64,000 nt of DNA from Herbiconiux gentiana (GTDB taxonomy: Bacteria; Actinomycetota; Actinomycetes; Actinomycetales; Microbacteriaceae): positions 1 to 64,000 of the forward strand of contig NZ_JANTEZ010000010.1 in assembly GCF_024978135.1 (NCBI RefSeq). The letters are read 5' to 3'. The translations under genes were made by a program, and so were the position numbers. Every line of letters begins with the position of its first letter. The stretch's first letter is position 1. A model generated the notes under the pieces. That model saw nothing but the letters and a program-made list of their open reading frames with translations. It was not told where the DNA came from and searched no databases. Of the stretch, positions 41,587 to 50,878 are shown piece by piece.

Positions 41587-41692
41587 GACCTGCGGAGGTG
41601 CGGGCCGCCCGCCGCTGCCGCAGGTAGGCGATCAGCGCCGACCTGCGGATGTGCGGGCCGCCCGCCGCTGCCGCAGGTAGGCGACGAGCGCC
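41587..41692. repeat. Perfectly adjoining 53-bp tandem duplication
   Basis: The segment 41640-41692 is repeated directly at 41587-41639 with about three mismatches. It spans the 3' end of the DedA gene. Because 53 is not a multiple of three, the second copy shifts the reading frame and creates the DedA stop at 41634-41632. Confidence 0.93.
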
Positions 41693-42279
41693 GAACCGAC
41701 CGTGAGCACGGCGATGCCGATCAGCACCCACTCCATGTACTGCTGCACGATCGCGGCCACCTCGGGGATGCCGCCGAGCGCGAAGCCGAGCCCGATGATC
41801 GCGCTCGACCAGATCAGGGCGCCCAGGGCGTTGTAGGCGGAGAAGTGCGAGCGCTTCATGCGCCCGACGCCCGCCGCGACCGGCGCGAAGGTGCGCACGA
41901 CGCCGATGAAGCGGGCGATCGTGACGGCCCAGCCGCCGAAGCGGTCAAAGAACGCCTGGGTGCGGTCGACGTTCTTGCGGCTGAAGAAGCCCGAGTCGCG
42001 CCGTTCGAAGATGCCGGGGCCGGCGCGCTTGCCGATCGTGTAGCCGAGCTGGTCGCCGAGGAAAGCCGCGGCGAAGACGGCGAGGATGACGACGGGCAGC
42101 GGCAGCGGGATGTCGCCCGTAAAGGTCAGCAGACCCGCGAAGAACAGCAGGGTGTCGCCGGGGAGGAAGAACCCGATCAGCAGGCCGGTCTCGGCGAAGA
42201 CGATCACGCAGACGAGCAGCAGGCCCCAGAGGCCCGCGCCCTGGATGGCGTCCTGGAAGCCGAAGATGTCCCTGATCAC
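41632..42279 (-). CDS. DedA/SNARE-associated family membrane protein
   Basis: The 215-residue protein has the DedA signature: FAETGLLIGFFLPGDTLLFF, GDQLGYTIGKRAG, and RFGGWAVTIARFIGVVRTFA followed by PVAAGVGRM. Members are membrane transporters or scramblases (undecaprenyl phosphate or phospholipid flipping, membrane potential homeostasis). The GTG at 42279 follows TAGGGT (42291-42286) by 6 nt, so translation is leaderless and divergent from the equally leaderless gene at 42340. The C-terminus ends TSAGRR because of a 53-bp duplication; without it the frame would run on about 25 residues with a Pro/Ala-rich tail. The membrane core is intact. Confidence 0.93.
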   Translation of the reverse strand: MIRDIFGFQDAIQGAGLWGLLLVCVIVFAETGLLIGFFLPGDTLLFFAGLLTFTGDIPLPLPVVILAVFAAAFLGDQLGYTIGKRAGPGIFERRDSGFFSRKNVDRTQAFFDRFGGWAVTIARFIGVVRTFAPVAAGVGRMKRSHFSAYNALGALIWSSAIIGLGFALGGIPEVAAIVQQYMEWVLIGIAVLTVGSALVAYLRQRRAARTSAGRR

Positions 42280-42339
42280 CCCTCGACCCTAGCCGTCTGC
42301 GGTGTCGCGCCGCTTTGAGCGATCGCTAGGCTTGTTCGC

Positions 42340-42807
42340 GTGATCAGGGGGTACGTCGAGGGCGATGCGGCGGCCACTCTCGAGGTGTTCGAGCGGGCGA
42401 TCCTCGAGACGGCCCGGTCGGATTACAGCGAGGAGCAGGTGCGGGCGTGGCTCGGCGGACCACGCGAGCTCGCCCGCTGGAACGCGGAGCGGCTCGCGAC
42501 CCGCACGGTCGTCGACGAGCTCGACGGTGCGGTCGCCGGCTTCAGCGACCTTGGGGCGGATGGCTACGTCGATCGCCTGTTCGTGCATCCGTCGTTCGCC
42601 CGCCGCGGTGCAGCAGCACGGCTGCTCGACGCCGTCGTCGCGACGGGCGAGGACCTCGGGCTGGCCGAGCTGACGACGCACGCGAGCCTCGTGGCACGGC
42701 CGGTCTTCGAGCGCGCCGGCTTCGACGTGGTGCATCGCGAGACGGTCGAGCGGGGTGCACTCACGCTCGACCGGTTCTTCATGCGGCGGATGCTCGGAGA
42801 CGGGTAG
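42340..42807 (+). CDS. GNAT-family N-acetyltransferase
   Basis: The 155-residue protein has a GNAT fold: AVAGFSDLGADGYVDRLFVH (beta4), the acetyl-CoA loop SFARRGAAARLL corresponding to RxxGxA, and AELTTHASLVARPVFERAGF. The substrate is unknown. The GTG start is 7 nt after TAGGCT (42327-42332), so the transcript is leaderless. Its 3' end faces the FAD oxidoreductase; a 7-bp GC hairpin (42815-42833) without a T-run lies between them. Confidence 0.9.
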   Translation: MIRGYVEGDAAATLEVFERAILETARSDYSEEQVRAWLGGPRELARWNAERLATRTVVDELDGAVAGFSDLGADGYVDRLFVHPSFARRGAAARLLDAVVATGEDLGLAELTTHASLVARPVFERAGFDVVHRETVERGALTLDRFFMRRMLGDG

Positions 42808-42872
42808 CTCGGCGGCCCGCGGTCGACGCGGGCGTCAGTCGCCGCAGGCGGCTCGGGCGGCGGGGCGGCGGG

Positions 42873-43949
42873 CTAGAGCGGGCCGAGGAGACGGCGGGCG
42901 ACGGCGGCGGCCGTGCGGGCGCCGGCTCCGGCTGCGACGATCAGCTGCTGCGGGCCGGGGGGCGTGAGGTCGCCGGCCGCATAGAGGCCCGGCACCGAGG
43001 TGGCTCCGAGGGCGTCGACCACGAGGTGGCCGTCGGCGTCGCGCTCGAGGCCGGTGAGCTCGGCGAGATGGGCGTCGGGCACGGTCCAGGTGGGGCGCAC
43101 GAAGCCGCCGGTGCGCGGCACGACCGTGCCATCGGCGAGGCGCACCCCGGTCAGGCCCGAGCGGTCGCCCTCGAGGTCGTCGATCGGGCGGCGCTCCACC
43201 GCGATGCCGCGCGCGGCCAGGGCGGCCTCCTCGGCGGCGGTCACGGCGTCGGGGGCGTCGTTCGTGAAGACGATCAGGTCGTCGGTGACCTGCGAGACGA
43301 GCAGCGCGCGCTCGGCGAGGTCGGCGCTCTCACCGATCAGCGCGAGCGGCTGGTCGCTCTTCTCGAACAGGTCGCAGGCGAGGCAGCTGTGCAGGGCGGT
43401 TCCGTAGTAGGCGCGGATGCTCGGCAGCGCGGGAAGCGTCTCGGCGAGGCCGTGGGTCAGCACGACGACGGGCGCGGTGACGGTGCGGTCGGCCGAGCCG
43501 CGCACGCCGCGGGACGTGACGGTGAAGAGGGGGGCGCCGCCGGTGGCGGTGGCGGAGTCGGCCGCGGCTCCCGGGGTGATGGTCGTGACCAGGCCCTGGT
43601 GGAACTCGGCGGTGGGGTAGCCGGCGAACTCCTCGCGGCCGAGGGCGCGCAGCTCGAGGGGCGAGACGCCGTCGCGGGTGATGAAGCCGTGCGAGATGAG
43701 GGTGGCCGAGTGGCGGGGGCGGTTGCTGTCGAGGATCAGCACCCGACGGCGCGCGCGCACCAGGTTGAGGCCGACGGACAGGCCGGCGGGGCCGCCGCCG
43801 ATGACGATGACCTCGTAGGCGTCGCCGTCGTAGCCGCGCACGGCCTCGGCGGGGCCGCCGGCTGTGCTGCTCGCCGAGACGCCGCCCGGCGCCGCCGCGC
43901 CGATACCGCTGACAGTCGCGCCGGGGCCGCCCGCAGCCGCGCCCGTCAC
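42873..43949 (-). CDS. FAD-dependent oxidoreductase of the thioredoxin reductase-like group
   Basis: The 358-residue protein has an Ala/Gly-rich leader of about 40 residues, then the FAD loop [15 protein letters not shown], a CxxC as HSCLACD in the position of the redox cysteines of thioredoxin reductases, and the C-terminal FAD motif [14 protein letters not shown]. It is compact and the NADPH-domain motif is poorly conserved, so it may reduce a small thiol compound rather than thioredoxin, or be a ferredoxin/bacillithiol-type reductase. The ATG overlaps the gltX stop (ATGA), so it is co-translated with gltX. Confidence 0.87.
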   Translation of the reverse strand: MTGAAAGGPGATVSGIGAAAPGGVSASSTAGGPAEAVRGYDGDAYEVIVIGGGPAGLSVGLNLVRARRRVLILDSNRPRHSATLISHGFITRDGVSPLELRALGREEFAGYPTAEFHQGLVTTITPGAAADSATATGGAPLFTVTSRGVRGSADRTVTAPVVVLTHGLAETLPALPSIRAYYGTALHSCLACDLFEKSDQPLALIGESADLAERALLVSQVTDDLIVFTNDAPDAVTAAEEAALAARGIAVERRPIDDLEGDRSGLTGVRLADGTVVPRTGGFVRPTWTVPDAHLAELTGLERDADGHLVVDALGATSVPGLYAAGDLTPPGPQQLIVAAGAGARTAAAVARRLLGPL

Positions 43950-45475
43950 AGCGCCGCCACCAGCGCCTCGAGCCGCGCGATCGTCTCGGCCTTGCCGAGG
44001 ATCTGCATCGACTCGAACAGCGGCGGCGAGATGCGCCGCCCCGACAGCGCGACGCGCAGCGGCCCGTAGGCCACGCGCGGCTTCAGCCCCAGCCCGTCGA
44101 TCAGCGCCGCGGCGAGCGCCGACTGGATCGCCTCATGCTCCCACTCCGACTCCGGCACGTCGAGGAGCCCCGCGATCGCCGCGTTCAGCACGAGTCCGGC
44201 GTTCTCGGGCAGCGAGGCCCGGGCGTCCTCGGCGTAGCTGAGCGAGTCGGCCGGCACGAAGAACGACGCCAGCAGCGCGGGCGCCTCGCCGAGCAGCTGC
44301 ATGCGGGTCTGCACGAGCGGGGCGACCTGGTCGAGCACGCGCTGCTGCGCATCCGTCACCGGAACCGAGACGATGCCCTCGGCCGCGAGGTACGGCACGA
44401 GCCGCGACGCGAAGTCGTCGGGGGCCAGCAGCCGGATGTGGTCGCCGTCGATCGACTCGGCCTTCTTCAGGTCGAAGCGCGCCGGGTTCGGCAGCACGTC
44501 GGCCACGTCGAAGGCCGCCACCATCTCCTCCAGCGAGAACACGTCGCGGTCGGCCGCGAGCGACCAGCCGAGCAGCGCCAGGTAGTTCACGAGCCCCTCG
44601 GGGATGAACCCGCGCTCGCGGTGCAGGAACAGGTTCGACTCGGGGTCGCGCTTTGAGAGCTTCTTGTTGCCGTCGCCCATCACGTAGGGCAGGTGCCCGA
44701 AGCGCGGCACGAAGGTGGTCACGCCGATGTCGATCAGCGCGTGGTACAACGCGATCTGGCGAGGGGTCGACGAGAGCAGGTCTTCGCCGCGCAGCACGTG
44801 GGTGACCCCCATCAGCGCGTCGTCGACCGGGTTGACGAGCGTGTAGAGCGGATGCCCGTTGGGCCGCACGATCACGAAGTCCGTGAACGACCCCGCGGGG
44901 AACGTGATCTCGCCGCGCACGAGGTCGTCGAACGACAGGTCGGTGTCGGGCACCCGCAGGCGCAGCGCCGGCTCGCGCCCCTCGGCCCGGAAGGCCGCTC
45001 TCTGCTCCTCGGTGAGGGTGCGGTCGAAGTTGTCATAGCCGAGCTGCTTCGCGCGGCCGGCGGCCTCGTTGCGGGCGTCGATCTCCTCGGCGTTCGAGAA
45101 GCTCTCGTAGACGTGGCCCGACTCGAGCAGGCGGGCGATGACGTCGCGGTAGAGGTCGTAGCGCTCCGACTGGCGGTAGGGGGCGTGGGGGCCGCCGACG
45201 CCGGGGCCCTCGTCCCAGTTCAGGCCGAGCCAGGTGAGGGCGTCGACGAGCTGCTCGTAGCTCTCCTCGGAGTCGCGGTTGGCATCGGTGTCCTCGATGC
45301 GGAAGATCATCGTGCCGCCCGTGTGGCGCGCGTAGGCCCAGTTGAACAAGGCGGTGCGCACGAGCCCCACGTGGGGCGTGCCCGTGGGGCTCGGGCAGAA
45401 CCGCACGCGCACGTCGGCGCCCGTGGCGGTGGAGAACGGATGCTCGGACGACTGTGCTGGTGACGTTGCGCTCAT
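43946..45475 (-). CDS. gltX: Glutamyl-tRNA synthetase
   Basis: The 509-residue class I synthetase has the HIGH-type motif in [54 protein letters not shown] and the KMSKS-type motif [12 protein letters not shown]. It charges tRNA-Glu; since no GatCAB information is visible here, whether it also misacylates tRNA-Gln is unknown. TAGAAT (45490-45485) lies 9 nt before the ATG, so the leader is two to three bases at most. It is divergent from the DUF1206 gene and co-translated with the oxidoreductase downstream. The N-terminal 20 residues are variable. Confidence 0.97.
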   Translation of the reverse strand: MSATSPAQSSEHPFSTATGADVRVRFCPSPTGTPHVGLVRTALFNWAYARHTGGTMIFRIEDTDANRDSEESYEQLVDALTWLGLNWDEGPGVGGPHAPYRQSERYDLYRDVIARLLESGHVYESFSNAEEIDARNEAAGRAKQLGYDNFDRTLTEEQRAAFRAEGREPALRLRVPDTDLSFDDLVRGEITFPAGSFTDFVIVRPNGHPLYTLVNPVDDALMGVTHVLRGEDLLSSTPRQIALYHALIDIGVTTFVPRFGHLPYVMGDGNKKLSKRDPESNLFLHRERGFIPEGLVNYLALLGWSLAADRDVFSLEEMVAAFDVADVLPNPARFDLKKAESIDGDHIRLLAPDDFASRLVPYLAAEGIVSVPVTDAQQRVLDQVAPLVQTRMQLLGEAPALLASFFVPADSLSYAEDARASLPENAGLVLNAAIAGLLDVPESEWEHEAIQSALAAALIDGLGLKPRVAYGPLRVALSGRRISPPLFESMQILGKAETIARLEALVAAL

Positions 45476-45536
45476 GACCCGCCGATTCTATCGGGGCCGG
45501 GCCGGTGGCAGGCCGGTCGCGTGCCAGGCTGGTGGG

Positions 45537-46364
45537 ATGTCCTCCTCCGCGAAGAGCGCCGTGCGCGACGTCAGCCGCAACCCGGTGTTCCGGGTCGTCG
45601 CCCGCTCCGGGTTCGCGGTGAACGGCATGCTGCACCTCCTGATCGGGCTGCTCGCGATCGGTGTGGCGCTGCATGGCATCGACGGCGCCGGCGGTGTCGG
45701 CGGCGGCGAAGCCGACCATTCCGGGGCCCTACGGGAGCTCGCGGCCACCCCCGGGGGTGTCGTCGTGCTCTGGGCTTCGGTGCTCGCCCTGTTCACGCTC
45801 GCGCTGTTCCAGCTGGTGACGTTGCCGCTGCGACGCGCCGACGGGCCGCTGAAGACCTGGGGTCGCCGGGTCGTCGAGGCCGGGAAGGCGGCGGTCTACG
45901 TCGTGCTCGGCTCGACCGCGCTGATCTTCGCCCTCGGCGGATCGACCAGCGGCTCCGACACCAGCCAGACGTTCAGCGCGGGCCTGATCGCGACACCCGG
46001 CGGGGTCTTCCTGCTCGTCGCCGTCGGCCTCACGGTCGGCGGATTCGGCGTGGGGTTCGTGGCGATCGCGGTGCGGCGGGGCTTCCGCAAGCTGATCGTG
46101 GTGCCCGACGGGGTGCCGGGGCGGGTGGTCGTGGGCCTCGGCGTGGTGGGGTACGCCGCCCAGGGAGTGGCGCTCGTCGTGGTCGGGGTGCTCTTCCTCG
46201 TGGCAGCGCTGAGCTCCGACTCCGCGGCCGCCTCGGGACTCGACGGGGCGCTGAGGGTGCTGGCCGCGCTGCCGTTCGGTGGGCCGCTCCTCGTCGCGGT
46301 CGGGGTCGGCTTCCTCGCCTACGGACTGTTCCTGATCGCCCGGGCGAGGATCGCGAAGCTGTAG
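45537..46364 (+). CDS. DUF1206 membrane protein
   Basis: The 275-residue protein carries three repeats of a two-helix unit, each beginning near an Arg-rich turn (FRVVARSGFAVNGMLHLLIG; WGRRVVEAGKAAVYVVLGST; VVVGLGVVGYAAQGVALVVV), the DUF1206 pattern of six membrane helices. Function is unknown; membrane-stress roles have been suggested. CAGGCT (45525-45530) ends 6 nt before the ATG, giving a probable leaderless transcript. Its stop is three bases from the end of the convergent ABC permease gene. Confidence 0.88.
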   Translation: MSSSAKSAVRDVSRNPVFRVVARSGFAVNGMLHLLIGLLAIGVALHGIDGAGGVGGGEADHSGALRELAATPGGVVVLWASVLALFTLALFQLVTLPLRRADGPLKTWGRRVVEAGKAAVYVVLGSTALIFALGGSTSGSDTSQTFSAGLIATPGGVFLLVAVGLTVGGFGVGFVAIAVRRGFRKLIVVPDGVPGRVVVGLGVVGYAAQGVALVVVGVLFLVAALSSDSAAASGLDGALRVLAALPFGGPLLVAVGVGFLAYGLFLIARARIAKL

Positions 46365-46367
46365 GGC

Positions 46368-47948
46368 CTAGGCGGCCGACCGCAGCGACTTCAGCCGCGA
46401 CAGCACCTCGGGCGCCGAGCGGTCGAGCTGCGCCCCGCCGAGGCGCAGCCCCAGCACGAGCAGCGCCCCTCCGAGCCCCACCCCCACCACGAGCGTGAGC
46501 CAGCCGAGCAGCGCCGAGTCGAGCACGAGGCTGAGGATCGCGAGCACCACCGCGGGGATCGTCAGGAGCAGCACGATCCCCCAGGTCGCGAAGCCGGCGA
46601 GCGCCGTGGTGAAGCCGGCGCCGGGCGCCGACTTGAACGGGTTGTCGCCCGCCTGCGGCACCGGGATGACGATCCGCGCCGACGAGACGCTGACCACCGC
46701 GAAGCCGCTGAGCAGCGCGGCCGCCGCGAGACCGAGCAGCATCGGCAGCCGCTCCCAGGCGCCGATCACGGCGACGGGCACGATCGTGCCGATCAGCACC
46801 AGCGGCACGGAGATGATCGCGAGCGCCCACACCCGCCCGAGCCGGTCGTCGAGGCCCCGCACCCCGTCGGCGACGTGGGTGGCGAACGCCGTGCCGTCGA
46901 AGGAGATGTCGGCGTACAGGGCGATGCCGAGGAAGAAGGCGATGATCGGGCCGGTGAGGGTGAAGACCCACTCCCCCGAGCCGTTCGCCGAGTAGAACCA
47001 CAACAGCACCGGCACCAACGGCACCGTGATGAGCTGGCGGGCGTAGCGCGGGTCGCGGCGCCAGTAGGTCAGAGCCCGGGCGGCCACGGCACCGGCGGGG
47101 GTCGCGGGGAGCAGGCCGAACATCCCCGTCTTGCCCTTGGCCACCCGCTTGGCGCCGGTCGCGGCCGGGGTGACGAGCGCGCTGGCGAGCGCCGCCCGCC
47201 AGATGAGTAGCAGCACAGCGAGCGTGGCGAGCGCGATGACGAGCTTGGCCAGGGCGGGGCCCCAGTCGCCGATCGCGACGTCGGCCGCGATCGCCCAGGG
47301 CGCGCCGACGGGCGTCCAGCCCACGGCCCGGGCGATGGCGGGCAGCTGATCGGCCGAGACGGCGAGCGTGCGGCCGAGGCCGATGACGATCGGGCCGAGC
47401 AGGATGATCGGGATGAACACGAGCACACCGCCGAGCTCCCGGAACCGGCGCTTGGACTGGAGCGTCGTCGACAGCGCCGCCACGGCGCGCGATCCGACCA
47501 CGCAGATCAGCACCGCGATCAGTCCGCCGATCACCGCCGCGACCGCCGCCAGCGGGGAGCGGATCCAGCTCGCGGCCGTCGCCACCGCCGCGATGGTGGT
47601 GACGATGCCCGGCACGCCGAGCACGCCCGAGAGCGTGAGTCCGGCGAGCAGGGTGTTCAGCGGCACCGGGAACACCGACAGCCGCGCCGGGTCGAGCGTC
47701 TGCTCGATGCCGAAGGCGAACAGCGGCACCACGATCCAGCCCAGCACCACGAGGGCGCCGGCGAGAACGAGCACGGTGGACGTCAGCTCGACGGGCGCGA
47801 AGGAGAGCGCGATCAGGCCGGCCAGCACGCCGACCAGCAGCCCCAGTCCGTAGAGGCCTCCGATGATCACGGCGACGAGCTGCCACGGGCTGCGCTTCAG
47901 CGAGTTGCGCAGCACCAGCAGCCGCAGCCTTACGAGCGTCGCAACCAT
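46368..47948 (-). CDS. ABC-2 type transporter permease
   Basis: The 526-residue protein has 12 or so hydrophobic segments (SPWQLVAVIIGGLYGLGLLV, VLAGALVVLGWIVVPLFAFG, later LGWLTLVVGVGLGGALLVLG) and cytoplasmic loops rich in Arg/Lys, as in large ABC-2 exporter permeases of actinobacteria. It overlaps the upstream ATPase gene by 19 bp and should form the exporter with it. Substrate unknown. The start ATG at 47948 lies inside the ATPase coding end, consistent with translational coupling. Confidence 0.88.
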   Translation of the reverse strand: MVATLVRLRLLVLRNSLKRSPWQLVAVIIGGLYGLGLLVGVLAGLIALSFAPVELTSTVLVLAGALVVLGWIVVPLFAFGIEQTLDPARLSVFPVPLNTLLAGLTLSGVLGVPGIVTTIAAVATAASWIRSPLAAVAAVIGGLIAVLICVVGSRAVAALSTTLQSKRRFRELGGVLVFIPIILLGPIVIGLGRTLAVSADQLPAIARAVGWTPVGAPWAIAADVAIGDWGPALAKLVIALATLAVLLLIWRAALASALVTPAATGAKRVAKGKTGMFGLLPATPAGAVAARALTYWRRDPRYARQLITVPLVPVLLWFYSANGSGEWVFTLTGPIIAFFLGIALYADISFDGTAFATHVADGVRGLDDRLGRVWALAIISVPLVLIGTIVPVAVIGAWERLPMLLGLAAAALLSGFAVVSVSSARIVIPVPQAGDNPFKSAPGAGFTTALAGFATWGIVLLLTIPAVVLAILSLVLDSALLGWLTLVVGVGLGGALLVLGLRLGGAQLDRSAPEVLSRLKSLRSAA

Positions 47949-48697
47949 TCCGGCCCCTCCGCGTGGGTGCGGCCGCCGACGAGCTCGACGAACCGGTCCT
48001 CCAGGGTCGAGTCGCCGCGCACCTCGTCGACGGTGCCCGCGACGAGCACCGTGCCGTGCGCGACGACGGCGACGTGGTCGCACATCCGCTGCACGAGGTC
48101 CATCACGTGGCTCGAGACGATGACCGTGCCGCCGTTCTGCACGTAGCCGGTGAGGATGTCGCGGATGTTCGCCGCCGACACAGGGTCGACCGACTCGAAG
48201 GGCTCGTCGAGCACCAGCAGCCGCGGGGCGTGCACGAGCGCGCAGGCGAGCGCGATCTTCTTCGTCATGCCGGCGGAGTAGTCGACGACCAGCGTGCCGG
48301 CCGCCTGCTCGAGGTCGAGCAGCTTCAGCAGGTCGGCGACGCGCTCCGCCACCTCGGCCCGCTCGAGGCCGAACAGCAGCCCGTTGTAGGTCACGAGCTG
48401 CTCGCCCGTGAGCCGGTCGAACAGTTTCACGCCGTCGCTCAGGTTGCCGATCTGCGCCTTGGCCTTCAGCGGCTCGCGCCACAGGTCGATGCCGTGCACG
48501 AGCGACTGCCCCGCATCCGGCCTGAGCAGGCCCGTGGCCATCGAGAGCGTCGTGGTCTTGCCCGCACCGTTGGGCCCCACGAGGCCGTAGAACGAGCCGG
48601 TCGGAACCGTGAGGCTCAGATCGTTCACGGCGATCTTGTCGCCGAAGTGCTTGCGGAGACCGGTCAGCTGCAGCGCCGGTGCTGATGGATCGGACAA
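47930..48697 (-). CDS. ABC transporter ATP-binding protein (ABC-2 exporter)
   Basis: The 255-residue ATPase has Walker A GPNGAGKTTT, a Q-loop region, the degenerate signature YSAGMTKK typical of ABC-2 exporters, Walker B LLVLDEPFESVDP and the switch His in VSSHVMDLV. The start is an unusual TTG at 48697, supported by GGGGGA 5-6 nt upstream and by the immediate SDPSAPALQLTGLRKHFGDK. It powers export through the downstream permease. The function may be antibiotic, lipid or peptide efflux; nothing here decides. Confidence 0.93.
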   Translation of the reverse strand: MSDPSAPALQLTGLRKHFGDKIAVNDLSLTVPTGSFYGLVGPNGAGKTTTLSMATGLLRPDAGQSLVHGIDLWREPLKAKAQIGNLSDGVKLFDRLTGEQLVTYNGLLFGLERAEVAERVADLLKLLDLEQAAGTLVVDYSAGMTKKIALACALVHAPRLLVLDEPFESVDPVSAANIRDILTGYVQNGGTVIVSSHVMDLVQRMCDHVAVVAHGTVLVAGTVDEVRGDSTLEDRFVELVGGRTHAEGPEWLRRS

Positions 48698-48793
48698 GTC
48701 ATCCCCCAGATGGTCGTGTCGGTACCGTCAACTCTGGCCGAACTCGCAGACTTCACCAAATGCCCGCGCCCAGAGGCGGCATACGCTCGGAAT

Positions 48794-49786
48794 ATGTCCC
48801 GCCCGCGCCGCTCCGACCGACGGGACCGCTGGCGCTCGCACCTGCTGTCCACCCTCTCGGGCCAGAGCGACGGCCGCCCGGCCTGGGTGCAGGCGATCGC
48901 CGAGGGCAACGACGTCGGCTACTTCGGCCCCGGTTCCGCCTCCTGGGCGGTGCACGGCGGCATGGCGACCATGGTGGCGGGCATCCGCGCGCTGCTGATG
49001 CAGACGCTGCACCCGGGCGCCATGGCGGGCGTGCACGACTGGTCGCGCTACAAGGAGGACCCGCTCGGCCGCCTCACCGGCACCATCCGCTGGCTGGTCA
49101 CCGTGACGTTCGCCGACACGACCGTGGCCGACCGCGAGTCGGGCCGGGTCGCCCACTTCCACGAGCGGGTGCGCGGCGAGTACGTCGACGACCACGGCGT
49201 CACGGTGCCGTACACGGCCGGCGACCCCGAGCTGCTCGCCTGGGTGCACGTCGTCTTCACCGACGCCTTCCTCTCCAGCCACACCCTGTGGGACGAGCCG
49301 ATCCCGGGCGGTGCCGACCGGTACGTGCGCGAGTGGGCGAAGGCCGGCGAGCTGATCGGGGTGCAGGATGCTCCGCGGAGCGATCGCGAGCTCCGCGCCC
49401 AGCTCGAGGCGTTCCGGGCCTCCGGGGTGCTGAAGAGCGACGAGCGGGTGCGCGAGGCCGTGCGGTTCATCCGCCGGCCGCCGCTGGCCAAGGGCTTCCT
49501 GCCCGCCTACCGCATCATGTTCGCCGGCGCCGTGGCCTCCCTGCCCAAGGAGTACCGGCGGATGCTCGGCCTCCGCCGCTCGCCGCTGCCGGTGATCTGG
49601 GCCACCGGCCGGGTGCTGGCCGTGGTGCGGCGCGTGATGGGCAGCGAGTCGTCGTCGGAGGAGGCGGCGCTGTCGCGCATCCGTCGCCTGGGGGCAGCGG
49701 CGGCCCGCCGGCCGGCGGGGGCACCGGGCCCGACGGCGGCACCGGAACCGACGGGCGCACCGGAGCCCACGGGGGCACCGGGATAG
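48794..49786 (+). CDS. Oxygenase MpaB family protein (DUF2236)
   Basis: The 330-residue protein contains the DUF2236 core: QTLHPGAMAGVHDWSRYKED with the conserved His and Asp, FADTTVADRESGRVAHFHER and HVVFTDAFLSSHTLW. The family includes the rubber oxygenase Lcp-like and mycophenolic acid MpaB enzymes, thought to bind haem; oxygenase activity is inferred from those relatives. TACGCT (48782-48787) ends 6 nt before the ATG, indicating leaderless expression. The C-terminus is a repeat tail (APEPTGAPEPTGAPG). Its stop overlaps the -10 of the following lacI gene. Confidence 0.88.
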   Translation: MSRPRRSDRRDRWRSHLLSTLSGQSDGRPAWVQAIAEGNDVGYFGPGSASWAVHGGMATMVAGIRALLMQTLHPGAMAGVHDWSRYKEDPLGRLTGTIRWLVTVTFADTTVADRESGRVAHFHERVRGEYVDDHGVTVPYTAGDPELLAWVHVVFTDAFLSSHTLWDEPIPGGADRYVREWAKAGELIGVQDAPRSDRELRAQLEAFRASGVLKSDERVREAVRFIRRPPLAKGFLPAYRIMFAGAVASLPKEYRRMLGLRRSPLPVIWATGRVLAVVRRVMGSESSSEEAALSRIRRLGAAAARRPAGAPGPTAAPEPTGAPEPTGAPG

Positions 49787-49795
49787 TCTTCGACC

Positions 49796-50812
49796 GTGTC
49801 GATCACGCTGCACGACGTCGCCCGGCTGGCCGGGGTGTCGATCAAGACGGTGTCGAACGTGGTGCACGACTCGCCGGGCATCCGGCCCGAGACCCGGGCG
49901 CGCGTGCTGGCGGCGATCGAAGAGCTCGGCTACCGCCCCAATCTGACGGCCCGCGGTCTGCGGTCGGGGCGCACCGGAGCCATCGGGCTCGTCATCCCCG
50001 ACCTCCGCAACGCGTACTTCGCCGAGCTGGCCGGGGCGGTCATGACCGCGGCGCACGCGCGCGGACTGTACGTGCTGATCGAGCAGATCAGCGGCTACGA
50101 CAAGGCGTCGGAGCTCGCCGTACTGCGGGGCCCGCGGATGCAGCTGGTCGACGGCATCCTGCACAGCGTGCTCACCCTCGACGACGACGACGTGGGGATG
50201 CTCGACCTGCCGACCCCGCTGGTGCTGCTCGGCGACCGCATCTTCGACGGCCCGACCGACCACGTGACCATGCCGAACGTCGCCGGATCACGGGCCGCGA
50301 CCGAGCACCTGCTGGGGCTGGGGTGCCGGCGCATCCTGGCTCTCGGCGCGCACCCGGGCGAGGTGGCCGGGTCGGCGGCGCTGCGGCTGCGGGGGTACGG
50401 CGAGGCCCTCTCCGCGGCCGGGGTGCCCGTGCATCCGGAGCTCGTGATCGCGGTGCAGGACTGGCAGCGCTTCGACGGAGCCGCCGCGATGCGCGCCGTC
50501 ATCGCCTCGGGCCTGGAGTTCGACGGGATCGTGGCCTTCAACGACCCGCTGGCGCTCGGGGCGCTGCGCGTCGTGCTGGAGGCGGGGCTGCGTGTGCCCG
50601 AGGACGTCGCGATCATCGGCTTCGACGACATCGACGAGACGCGCTACTCGCTGCCGACCCTCTCGACGATCGATCCGGGGCGTGACGAGATCGCCGAGAT
50701 CGCCGTCGGGTGGCTCGTGGAGCGCATCGGGGCCCCACGCGGGTCGATCGCGCCGCGCGAGCACGAGACGCGGGTGCGGCTGGTGCAGCGGGAGTCGACG
50801 ACCCGCTCTTGA
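49796..50812 (+). CDS. LacI-family regulator, probable regulator of the arabinofuranosidase
   Basis: The 338-residue protein has a canonical HTH (ITLHDVARLAGVSIKTVSNV) and hinge, and an effector domain (IGLVIPDLRNAYFAELAGAV; VAIIGFDDIDETRYSLPTLS). TAGTCT (49784-49789) ends 6 nt before the GTG start, so it is leaderless and its promoter overlaps the MpaB stop. It is 66 bp upstream of a GH51 gene that has a palindromic AACGTT site, and is likely its repressor with arabinose or an arabino-oligosaccharide as inducer. Its DNA-binding residues differ from those of the other two LacI proteins, in line with the different site. Confidence 0.92.
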   Translation: MSITLHDVARLAGVSIKTVSNVVHDSPGIRPETRARVLAAIEELGYRPNLTARGLRSGRTGAIGLVIPDLRNAYFAELAGAVMTAAHARGLYVLIEQISGYDKASELAVLRGPRMQLVDGILHSVLTLDDDDVGMLDLPTPLVLLGDRIFDGPTDHVTMPNVAGSRAATEHLLGLGCRRILALGAHPGEVAGSAALRLRGYGEALSAAGVPVHPELVIAVQDWQRFDGAAAMRAVIASGLEFDGIVAFNDPLALGALRVVLEAGLRVPEDVAIIGFDDIDETRYSLPTLSTIDPGRDEIAEIAVGWLVERIGAPRGSIAPREHETRVRLVQRESTTRS

Positions 50813-50841
50813 CGGGCCCGCCCTGAGCCCTCAGGATGCAA

Positions 50842-50854
50842 TTACAACGTTTAC
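50842..50854 (+). promoter_or_regulatory. Candidate LacI operator before the GH51 gene
   Basis: TTACAACGTTTAC (50842-50854), centred on the palindrome AACGTT, lies in the AT-rich gap between the lacI stop and the GH51 start. AACGTT-centred sites are common for LacI-family arabinose regulators. Only six central bases are perfectly symmetric, so the assignment is tentative. Confidence 0.5.
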
Positions 50855-50878
50855 CTGACAGCAGCGTTAAGGACAGCC

